A DNA stretch of 32,500 nt, taken from contig JACVTC010000026.1 of NCBI GenBank assembly GCA_016946835.1, positions 480,001-512,500 of the forward strand. Direction: 5' to 3'. Of the stretch, positions 23,254-32,500 are shown piece by piece (the stretch's first letter is position 1; every line of letters begins with the position of its first letter). Origin of the DNA: Neocallimastix lanati (nom. inval.) (Eukaryota > Neocallimastigomycota > Neocallimastigomycetes > Neocallimastigales > Neocallimastigaceae). The notes below the pieces were generated by a model. The model made no database searches, was not told where the DNA came from, and saw only the letters and a program-made list of their open reading frames with translations. The translations under genes and the position numbers were made by a program.

Positions 23254-24849
23254 ACTTAATTGTTTTCTTTTTTTTCGTTTCGTTTTTTCTTCGTTTTTAT
23301 GTTTTTTTTTTTTTTTCTTATTATATTTATAATATCATTTATTAATTATCATTTAATAGTTTTTTTTTTTTTTTTTATTATATCTAAAATTATTTTTTTA
23401 ATTATTATATATAAAATATAATTATTATGATTATTATAATTTTAGATTAAAAAAAAAAAAAAAAATTAAATTTTATTTTTTGACTGTTCATAAAAAGAAG
23501 GTTTTTTTTCTTTTTTTTCTTTTTTTTTAAAAAAAAAAATTACTTCTTAAATTTGTATTTATAATTATTTCAAGAGCTAATATAAGAATAATAAAAATAA
23601 AGCGAAATAAAACGAAATATCATAATCTAAACAAAACGATTAATTCACACCTTGTGATAATATAAACAAATATCTTTTTTAAAAAAAAAAAAATAATAAT
23701 AAAAAAAAGGTATATATTTAAAAATTAATGATAATGTTTAAAAAGAAATAATATTTCATATTCTTATTATAACATAACCATCTAAATAAAACTATAAAGA
23801 ATATAGAATAAATAAATATTATATATATATATAATATTGAATAAGATAAAAAATATATATATATATTATTAATTATTAAATAAATTAAAATATTTTTGTT
23901 ATTTGAATATATACTTTAAAAATTTTTAAATAAAATATCATATAATAATGTCATAACTAGAACCACAAAATAATTAATAATATCTTATAATATCATAATG
24001 AACTTCATATAATAACTTTATTGATGTTTATATAGAAATGAATATATAATATTTAACAAAATAAAACAAATTAATATTTTTAGTTTTATTAAAAAAAAAA
24101 AAAAAAAAAAAAGAACATATTTTAAATATAATAAAAATTTATTTTAAAGTTATAAAAAAAAAATTTTTTTAATGAAAAAATAGATTTTCCATATATAGTA
24201 AATTAATTAAATAAATTCTTCTAAATAATTTATTTTATTTTAATAATTAATAATCAATAATTCACTAATTTTAATGTATTGGTATAGAAATATAATTTTT
24301 AGAGGCTAATAAAAAAAAAAAAAAGTTTTAAACATCGAATAAAAACAATTTTATATATATTTTTTATAAAATGTTATATAACAAATAATTTTAAAATAAT
24401 GATAGTATAATATAAAATGTTCTCATCAATTTTTATAATTAATATAATAATTTAAATAATGTTTTATTTAAACATTAAAGAATAATAATATAAAATGAAT
24501 ATGAAATTAAAAAAAAAAAAAAATAAAAAAAATAAAATAATATTTTTAATATAAAAAATATAAATATCATTAACACTAAAAACATTTAATTATTAATATT
24601 TTTTGAAAAATAATTAGGGAAACAATTTTTGTTTTTTGTTTTTTAATAAAGAAAAATAAAATAATAAAATAAAAATTTAAATTCAAAACCAAAATCAAAA
24701 CCAAATAAAAAAGTAAAAATTTTTCAAAAAAAAAACAAAAAAAAAACAAAAAACAAAAAAAAAATATTAAATTAATTATTTCCTATTTAATCCTTCAAAA
24801 AACATTAATTTTTTAATCTATTAAAAGAAACTTTTTTTTTATAACGAAA
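22238..24849. other. 2.6-kb AT-rich intergenic DNA
   Basis: No supported gene. It contains (AAT)n and T-rich tracts. The last ~170 bases (24680-24849) are A-rich with regularly spaced C residues and then a short T-tract and ataacgaaa before the cofilin ATG. They are likely its promoter and leader. Confidence 0.6.
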
Positions 24850-25539
24850 ATGTCTGTCACTGGTGTTAAAGTCGATCCACAATGCGTTGAACTCTTCAAC
24901 GACTTAAAGATGGGTCATAACTACAAGTACATTGTTTATGCTTTTAACAAGGACAAATCAAGAATCATCGTTGAACGTGTCGGTCAAGATGATGAATTGA
25001 CTTACCGTGAATTTATTAAGTCCCTTCCAGAAAATGAATGTCGTTACGTTGTTTTCAACTTTGATTTCGAACATTCTTACATGGGTACCGGTATTACTGC
25101 TAAATGTGAAAGAATCCTTTTATTATTATGGTGTCCAAGTACCGCTAGAATTCGTGAAAAGTAAGAAAAAGTTAGAAAAAAAAAACATATATAATATATA
25201 TATATATAATTTTATAAAAAAAAAAAAATTATATAATATAAATATTTTAATATAAATATTTAGTATTAATATAAAATAAATTTTGAAAGTATATTTTATA
25301 TTAGTATTAATAAAATATAGAATAAATTTAAAAATTAAATAAAATTATTAATGATTACATATATTAATTTTTATTTTTTTAAAAAAAAAAAAAAAAAAAA
25401 TAGGATGTTATTCGCTTCAAGTAAATTAACTATTAAGAAGGCTCTTGAAGGTGTTCAAGTAGAAGTTCAAGGTACCGATTTTTCTGAAATTGATTATGAT
25501 ACTGTCTATGAAAAAGCTACTAGAAATCTTCGTTTCTAA
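24850..25539 (+). CDS. COF1: Cofilin / actin-depolymerising factor (one intron)
   Basis: The product is a 148-residue single-domain ADF/cofilin, which binds G- and F-actin, severs filaments and speeds their turnover in the cytoplasm. Exon 1 is 24850-25160 and exon 2 is 25404-25539. The intron runs from GTAAGA at 25161 to ATAG at 25403 and splits a lysine codon (AA|G, residue 104). Joining gives REKMLFASSK, the conserved actin-binding long helix (KMxYASSK in relatives), followed by DFSEIDYDTV near the C-terminus. The N-terminus MSVTGVKVDPQCVELFNDLK matches the family start, including the Ser after Met that is regulated by phosphorylation in some lineages. Without the join the protein would stop at residue 104 and lose its actin-binding helix. 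Length and order agree with fungal cofilins (~140-150 residues). Codons are C/G-rich for this genome, consistent with high expression. Confidence 0.95.
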
Positions 25540-26510
25540 GCTTACTGGAAAAAAAATATTACATAATTTAAAAAATGAAAAAAAAATAATAATTACAATA
25601 ATATTATTTATAATAATTGAATGAGAAAAGTAAATGAAAAAAAAAAAAAAAAAGAAAAGAAAAAAAAAAATAATATTATAAATTATTTTTTTAGCTTTTC
25701 TGAAAAAATTTTTCGAATCATATTCAACAATTATATAAATTAAGTAAATAACCTTTTTAATTTTAAACACTAGTTTAATAAAAATAAAAAAAATAAAAAG
25801 GAGAGAAAAAGAAAAGGGTAATAAAAGAAACATTAAAAGAAAATGAACATAACTTTTAACATTAAAAAAAAAAAAAAAGAAAAGTAGAAAAAAAAAATGA
25901 AAATGAAAAATCTATAATTTAAAATTTCATACGAATAATATTATATTATATAATATAATATAAAATATGAAGATTGACCAAACAAACAAACAAACAAAAA
26001 ATGGATTCCATATCATAATAACAAATAGATTTTATTTTTCTTTTTTTAACTTTTTTTTTTTTTTAAACAATGTTAAATTTTTATGGTAAGAAGTTTTTTC
26101 TTTTAAACCTCTTTATTATTTCTTTTGAATTATTTTTTTTTTTTTTTATTTTTTTCATAATATGTAATAGGCATATTTATTTAAAATATTTTAACGATTT
26201 AATTTAAAACATAATATAGTATATAGTAAATAACAAATAATTAAAAAAAAAAAAAAAAAATTATATTTTTAATCCTATAATTTATTTATTTATTTATTTT
26301 TTAACTCTACCAATTTTATATATATATATTTTACCTTTTTTTTTTTTTTTTCAATTCACCTATTTATTTTTTTTAAAAAAAAAATTACCAACAATTTATA
26401 ATTACATAAGCACATAATTTATTCAAAAAAAAAATTATTATTTTTTATTTTGACAAAAAAAAAATAATAATAAAATAATAAATATAAAATAACAAAAAAT
26501 TTCTTAAACT

Positions 26511-26543
<33 letters not shown>

Positions 26544-26567
26544 TATTTTTAATATTATTTAATAATA

Positions 26568-26619
<52 letters not shown>

Positions 26620-26702
26620 TTATTATTGTGTTATAAATTTCTTTATAATTATTAATAATTAAAATCATAACTATCAATTTATATTGTTCCTTTTATATCT
26701 AA

Positions 26703-26733
<31 letters not shown>

Positions 26734-27408
26734 CCTATAAAAATACCTATATATTTACTATTTATTAAGGTTAGGTAAATACCTATATTACATACATACA
26801 GTTGCTCCATTTCATTTTATTTTTTTTTTTTTTTTATATATATAATAAATAATTGGGTTTACATTTCTTATTTTTAATATTTATAAATATATCTTTTTTT
26901 TTTTTTTTTTTTTTTTTTAATAACTCTTCCTTTTTTCTATTAGTTTAAAACTTTTATTCAAAATTTAAATAAACATATATAATATTTATTTTTTTGTTGA
27001 AGTCTCTTAGATTAATTTTGAAAAAAAAAAAAAAAAAAATAAAAGAAATAAATAAATAAATAAATAAATAAATATAGCAATTTTCTATAATAATTCATCA
27101 TCATCATTATGATAATAAAAAAAAAAAAAAAAAGTTTATTTATCTGATAATTAATGTATTTATAATGATATATTCATTATTATTAATTATGGTGAAAATA
27201 AAAAAAAAAAAAAAAAAAAAAAAAATAGTAATAATAATATATTTAAATAAAAAAACTATTAATGATATCAAAACACGATATAATTGTAAAGAGTAAAGAT
27301 GATGATAATTAATAAATATTTGCATTTAATTAATAATTTGCCATTAATAATACTAATACTTTTTGGAAAAAAATAGTTAAAAAATAAGAAAATAATAATA
27401 ATAATAAT
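25540..27408. other. AT-rich intergenic DNA between convergent genes
   Basis: Lies between the 3' ends of cofilin (plus) and YJU2 (minus). It holds many A- and T-tracts, an (AAT)n array at about 26562-26617, a (TA)n run near 26705-26727 and a small inverted repeat TAGGTA-AA-TACCTA near 26775. No gene is supported. Confidence 0.6.
26562..26617. repeat. (AAT)n microsatellite
   Basis: About 18 aat triplets in a row with one break near the start. It lies in intergenic DNA. Confidence 0.9.
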
Positions 27409-27414
27409 TAATAA

Positions 27415-27450
<36 letters not shown>

Positions 27451-27590
27451 ATTAATTAATATTATTATTATTAAAAATAAATAAATAAATAATATTAATA
27501 TTATTATTATTAAAAAATAAATAAATAAATAATATTAATTAATATTATTATTATTAAAAATAAATAAATAAATAATATTATTATCATTAA
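27409..27590. repeat. Tandem AT palindromes separated by (AAAT)n
   Basis: The array alternates (aaat)n spacers with palindromes. A perfect 22-base palindrome, AATAATATTAA plus its inverse, occurs at 27445-27466 and 27528-27549. A shortened but still perfect 18-base version lies between them at 27488-27505. Each is followed by attattaaaaa-like sequence. The spacing is 40-43 bases. Confidence 0.85.
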
Positions 27591-27787
27591 ATTATATTTT
27601 GTTTGATTATATTATTTTTTATTAAATTTTTAATTAAATAAAAAATTTTAAAAATTTTAAAAAATATAAAAAAAAAATAATAAAAAAATTTAAAAAATAG
27701 AAAAAAAAATAAAAAATAAAAATAAAAATAAAAATAAAAATCTGATTTGAATTATTATTTTAATATTATATAATATTTATTTTCTTT

Positions 27788-27843
<56 letters not shown>

Positions 27844-28005
27844 TATTTATTTATTTATTTTTTATTTTAAATATATAAATTAAGATAATATAGAATGTTC
27901 AAAAATTAATGAAAATGTAGAAAAAAAAATAATAATAATAATAATAATAAATATTTATATATAGTTTTTTTTTTTTTTTTTTTTTTTTTTATTCTTATTT
28001 TTTAT
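27591..28005. other. YJU2 3' flank with poly(T) tracts
   Basis: No gene seen. T-tracts of 52 bases (27790-27841) and 26 bases (27965-27990) lie just beyond the YJU2 stop codon. Read on the YJU2 coding strand they are A-tracts in or past the 3' UTR. Confidence 0.6.
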
Positions 28006-28886
28006 TCAATTACTATCATTATCATCATCACTATCACTATCATCACCATAGGCTGAAAATAATGATGTTAATGAATTTTGTGCTGCTGTTGAAGAGGTTG
28101 TTGTAGTTGTTGTTGCTGTTGATTTTTTAACAACCCCAGGAAGAGTTTCTGTCTTCTTTTTTGTTATTGCGGGTGTAGTAATGGACTTCTTTTGATTAGA
28201 ATTATTACCTGTTGTGGTCAAAGGTTTTGCCTTCTTTTTAATAATACCTTGAAGTAAATCATTTTCTGGATGACGTTTTTTAATAACTCCTACTAATTCT
28301 TTTTGGGTATTAATTATAGAGTTTGTGGTTGAGGATGCCATAGAAGAATTAGTAGAAGAATTCGTAGTAGAAGTTATATTATATTTTTGATTTAAAAGTG
28401 ATTTAATATTCATATCATCCGAAAGTCTCTTCACATTATCTCCATCTTCATTTTTAAAAGTGGCTTTAGCAATTTTCTCAATTTCTTCTTCTTCCATCCG
28501 TATTAATTCTTCTTCTGTTTTTCGTTGTTTCTTTAAAATTTTTTCATTTACTTCATCAATATTTAATCGTTCTGTACGAGCATTCTTGGTACGAATTTCA
28601 TCTAAAGCATCTAAAATATCCATTTCCTTTTTTGACTCCAAGGTACGATTTTCCAATGCTTTCATTGGATTATTTTCTTCCTGCTTTTGTCTTTCCAATT
28701 TCATTTCTTCTCCTAAAATTTTTTCTTCTCTAGAAGAATCAAAATTTCTTAATGCACCTTTTATATATATATTCAACATATATAAAATCAAGTATTAAAT
28801 CAATTTAATATATTTATATATATATGTTATTGAAAAATTTTAATATACGAAAGTAAAATTATATAAAATTATAAATTAAAATAAAA

Positions 28887-28953
<67 letters not shown>

Positions 28954-29186
28954 TAATTAATTAATTACCATGTTCGCAAACATAATCAGCATTTTTTGGA
29001 TCAGTTTTAAATGTAATTTCTGCAGAACATCTTGGACAACGAATATAAAATCGATAAATTTTAATTGTCAAATACATTTCCCCTTCAACCGTTTCTTTTC
29101 TTGCCTATATTCAATTATACATTTATATTATTAAGAATATACATAATATTTATTAACAATACGTTAATAATCAGTTATAACCAGTT

Positions 29187-29220
<34 letters not shown>

Positions 29221-30631
29221 ATATATTTAAAATATTAAAAAATAGTGTTATAATAATGTTTACATTAAATTTTGTACTCTTTGCAATCCAATTACCACCT
29301 ACATTTTAAATGTATATATATTTTAAATAAAAAAAAAAAATAATAAAATAATTATAAAATTAGTTTATTATAATAACTTATTTTTATGACAATATATTTA
29401 GAATGATATTTATTATATAAATGAAAATGAAATTTGAAATTGTAATTGTATTTAAAATTGAAAATATCAAAATTAAAATTAATTTTTTAACATTTGACTT
29501 TTTATTTTCAAAAATACTTGATTAAAATTTTTATTATAATTTCTAATTTAACAAACTGGAAAATAAAAAAATATATATACATTTAAATATATGCATAAAT
29601 AATATCATTCACATTGACGTATTAATACAATTATGAATTTAGATATATAGTTATAATTTAATTATATTGATACTATTGATTTTTATTAAACAAAATAGTA
29701 AAGTTTATTTATGTTTTTATGTGATTTATTTAATGAAATTTCTTCAAATAATTTATTCATTATAATTTTAAAAATTTGACTAATTATATTTAAATTATTG
29801 ATTTCTATTAAACAAAATAGTAAAGTTTATTTATGTTTTAATGTGATTCATTAATGAAATTTCTTCAAATGATTTATTCATTATAATTTTAATAATTTGA
29901 CAAAGTATAGAGGTGTTTTAATAATTTTTATACAAGTATATTTCTGAAAGATTTAAAAAATATTTAATAATTTCAACTTTTCATCTAAAATTTCATTTAT
30001 AAAAAATTATATTCATATTCATTTTAATTTAATTATATATATATTATAGATGTATCATTAATATATTCAAAGTAATATGAAATTTAACTGATTAAAATCT
30101 CTAAATCAAGCATAGACCAATTTATTTTTTTATATTTTTAATCTTATTGTTGTAAATCATCCAGTTCGCATCATTATTCATAAATTGATAAAATAAAATG
30201 CTATAATTTATAATTAACCATTGATGAAATAAAATTAACATTTTGCTTTAAGTATATATAATGATTCTCATTTCTTTTTTTTTTTTTTTTTTTTTTTTTT
30301 TTATCTAAATTAAATAATTATAATTATAAAAATAGAAAATACTAGATAAAAAATATATATTTACAAGAAATGCAATGCATTGAAAAAGGTGCCATTAAAC
30401 GAACCTATTATTATATAATTTGTAATTATAATAATATTTAAAATGTAATAAAGATATAAATAATATTGAAAAAATATATATAAATACTAATTATATATAT
30501 ATATAAAGTAATTTAAACTAAAAATTTTAATAAATTTAACAAAAAAAAATTATATTTAAATATTTTTTTATAAATACTTTATGTTGTTCATTCTTCTTCT
30601 TGACTCTCTTTGGGATTTTCGCTAATCATAC

Positions 30632-30671
<40 letters not shown>

Positions 30672-30793
30672 TTTAAATATTTAATTACTACATAAAGAAA
30701 AAATAAAATATTAATATACTAATATTAAGATTTTAACTTACATGGATCGAAATCTGGTGGAAAGTATTTATTTAAAACTTTTCTTTCACTCAT
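28006..30793 (-). CDS. YJU2: Yju2/CWC16 (CCDC94-type) splicing factor, six exons
   Basis: The assembled 352-residue protein is a spliceosomal branching factor that joins the activated spliceosome and promotes the first transesterification. Exons on the minus strand are 30793-30742, 30621-30578, 30404-30365, 29298-29264, 29104-28969 and 28757-28006. All five introns are GT-AG (120, 173, 1066, 159 and 211 bases) and all phases agree. It begins [30 protein letters not shown] follows at residue 33. The two CxxC pairs (C43/C46, C80/C83) form the expected zinc site, between them lies KFNARKETV, and EITFKTDP follows the second pair. Exon 6 carries [11 protein letters not shown] (residues 131-141), a charged coiled-coil-like region, Ser/Thr-rich linkers and an acidic end ([13 protein letters not shown]) as in other Yju2 proteins. 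Conserved first residues fix the start. A 51-base poly(dT) tract on the coding strand lies 32 bases upstream. Confidence 0.92.
28889..28951. repeat. (AAT)n microsatellite inside YJU2 intron 5
   Basis: About 21 aat triplets. On the YJU2 coding strand they form an (ATT)n tract about 18 bases after the donor site of the last intron. Confidence 0.9.
29675..29903. repeat. 122-bp tandem duplication in YJU2 intron 3
   Basis: The block starting attgatttttattaaac at 29675 recurs from 29797 with few changes. Both copies include caaaatagtaaagtttattt and gaaatttcttcaaat, and end in an aatttgac motif. The duplication accounts for part of the unusual length of this 1066-base intron. Confidence 0.85.
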
Positions 30794-30824
30794 CCCTTGT
30801 AAATGATATTATAAAATTGAAAAG

Positions 30825-30875
<51 letters not shown>
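30825..30875. repeat. 51-base poly(dA:dT) tract upstream of YJU2
   Basis: An uninterrupted run of 51 A residues on the plus strand, which is T51 on the YJU2 coding strand, starting 32 bases before its ATG. Such tracts exclude nucleosomes in other fungi; a promoter role here is inference. Confidence 0.85.
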
Positions 30876-30878
<3 letters not shown>

Positions 30879-31384
30879 ATCTATATAAAAAAGGAATATA
30901 TATTTCTTCTTTTAAAAAATTAATATAATAATTAATAATATATTTTTTATTTTATATATATTACTTTTTTATTTTAAATTAGTATAATTTTAAAAATATA
31001 TATTTTTTATTTTTTATAAGGTTTAATATTTAAATATATATTTATATATATACATTTATTTATTTATTTATTTTACTTTTATTTAAAATATATATATTAT
31101 TCTATTATTTATTATTTTGTATTTAAAATAAAATGTCTTAAAAAAGTGAATTGAATTAAATATACTAACTTTATTAGAGTATCTCTAATAAATTATATAT
31201 ATATATAGTTTAAATAATGCAAAATATTATTAAGTATTAATTTAATAGATGAAATAGGTTTCTTTATAATTTTTATTATAAATAAAGAATTATTTTTTTT
31301 TTTGTTTTTTTTTTTATTTTTTAATTTTAATAAATTATATATTCCTATGATATGTGATATGAAAAAAAAAAAAAAAAGAAAATA
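30876..31384. other. Intergenic DNA between two minus-strand genes
   Basis: AT-rich DNA between the start of YJU2 and the stop of the Cys-rich gene. It contains (TA)n and T-tracts near 31290-31325. No gene is seen. Confidence 0.6.
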
Positions 31385-32500
31385 TCATAACATAGTTAAA
31401 ATTCTTTTCTTATCTCTATATTTTGTAGTAGATGAGGTTGTAGAATGAACACTATCTAACATTTTTAGTTTAGTTTTTATTACTTCATTATTTTCATTTA
31501 TAATATAAATTGTTTCTGATTCATTAGAAATTTTCAAATGTCTCGAAGGTACTCTAATACTACTGGAATGACAAAATAAAATATAGCATATAGTTAGTCC
31601 TATAATACAAATGAAGAAAAAGGAAATAAAAGCTAATATTACTGTTATTGTGAACATATTGGAAAAACTAGATTCTTGTACATCTAAAGTATTTATTCCT
31701 TTATCATTTGAGTCTTCTTCATTATTAAGTTCATCAAGTTTCTCCTGTAAATCAACACAAATATTATTATAACAAATATTACTGTGGCATTCTTCATTAG
31801 AATTACAGTGTTCCTGATGATTCAATCGACAGGAAACAGTATCTTTTGAATTATCATCTCTTAGGGAACATATATAAGTAGGATTTAAAGAATTAATCAT
31901 ACAAATTCCACTGACACAATTATTAGAATAACAATCACTATTCTTTTTACATGATGGTGTGTTGCAACGGCCTTTGTCATATCGTGATTTACTACATGAA
32001 TGAAAAATAAGTGTGTGTTCTAAATCATCTCTGCTTCTGTATTTTATTCCTCTTTCAGCTGAATTATATGTAACGTAAGTTTTATCAGTATTGAAAAAAA
32101 AGCAATTTTTATTGGATTGACAAATAAGATTAACCTTACAATAGTAGTAATTATCTGAAGTACTATTAAACTTTTTTGTATATATAAAGTACTGACAACC
32201 ATTAGCATACTCCGGACAAGAATTATCCTTTTCACCTTGACATTGAATTCTATTATATTTAGAATAATGCATTAAAATATTTAATACAGTCCAATATAAT
32301 ATATAATATAGAGTTTAAAATATATATAAATAAATATAATTAAAAAAAAATGAAATATACATATTAATATTATAGGTATAAAAAAAAAATATATTTTACG
32401 GTTTAAATTTTTCTGCATCTTTCATTGATAATTTCGTTTCGAAATAAACATTAAAATAACTATTTGATGTATCAAATTCTTCCACATCTTCGATATCATA
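31385..32500 (-). CDS. Cys-rich single-pass membrane protein, 5' end outside window
   Basis: About 321 residues are visible. The last exon is 32249-31385. A preceding exon covers 32500-32400 and continues off the edge. The proposed intron has donor GTAAAA at 32399 and acceptor AATAG ending at 32250, and the split codon CC|A keeps the frame open, giving AEKFKP-IQCQGEK. An ATG at 32272 would instead give a protein lacking any signal peptide, so I favour the spliced model. The extracellular part has about 20 cysteines, including two modules with identical spacing C-x5-C-x4-C-x4-C (about 31956-31904 and 31812-31755). A charged linker, one hydrophobic helix (about 31658-31575) and a ~60-residue Ser/Thr- and Lys-rich tail follow. 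The layout suggests a surface receptor or adhesin-like protein. I do not recognise the family and the ligand is unknown. Confidence 0.75.

Noticed and set aside
25426-25833. 135-codon minus-strand frame opposite cofilin exon 2 and its 3' flank.
   Set aside because: It is antisense to a confident exon and consists mainly of F/I/K runs from homopolymers.
26740-26800. Short inverted repeat TAGGTA-AA-TACCTA with nearby ACCTATA copies.
   Set aside because: Six-base arms are expected by chance, and no gene start is near.
28460-28798. 112-codon plus-strand frame opposite the last YJU2 exon.
   Set aside because: Ser/Phe-rich shadow of Glu/Lys-rich codons in a well-supported exon.
32044-32235. 63-codon minus-strand frame overlapping the Cys-rich gene.
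   Set aside because: It lies inside a larger, motif-bearing exon in another frame on the same strand.

Overview
The window is eukaryotic, extremely A+T-rich DNA with long poly(dA)/poly(dT) tracts, many microsatellites, small GT-AG introns and few genes. The cofilin, the CDP-alcohol phosphotransferase and the Yju2-type splicing factor are fungal or opisthokont in character. Together with asparagine-rich proteins and very AT-rich intergenic DNA, this best fits an early-diverging fungus, most likely an anaerobic gut fungus (Neocallimastigomycota). A dictyostelid-like protist is a weaker alternative. The taxonomic call is inference from the sequence alone.

Layout. Positions 1-3900 are intergenic: a 20-bp minisatellite (715-1010), a decayed asparagine-rich gene (1785-2195) and a 54-bp tandem array with a higher-order period (2485-2985). 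An intact Asn-rich single-pass membrane protein lies at 4255-5322. A cluster of degenerate ~180-bp AT-rich repeats follows (5711-7085), then a (TTTATTA)n array and a second, clearly paralogous Asn-rich membrane protein (10645-11910). A 6.4-kb gene-free stretch leads to an intronless choline/ethanolamine phosphotransferase (18349-19707). A G+C-rich island with tRNA-like arms and a poly(A) tail (21859-22237) looks like a tRNA-derived SINE. Cofilin (24850-25539, one intron) comes next.

On the minus strand, YJU2/CWC16 can be assembled from six exons (28006-30793); every splice junction is phase-compatible and the assembled protein follows the family from its first residues to its acidic C-terminus. 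At the right edge is the 3' part of a minus-strand gene for a cysteine-rich, single-pass membrane protein (31385-32500), whose 5' end lies outside the window.

The genes do not form a functional cluster. The housekeeping genes cover phospholipid synthesis, actin turnover and splicing, and they sit between lineage-specific surface-type proteins. The least explained content is the Asn-rich membrane protein family (two intact genes plus a relic), the SINE-like element and the Cys-rich membrane protein.
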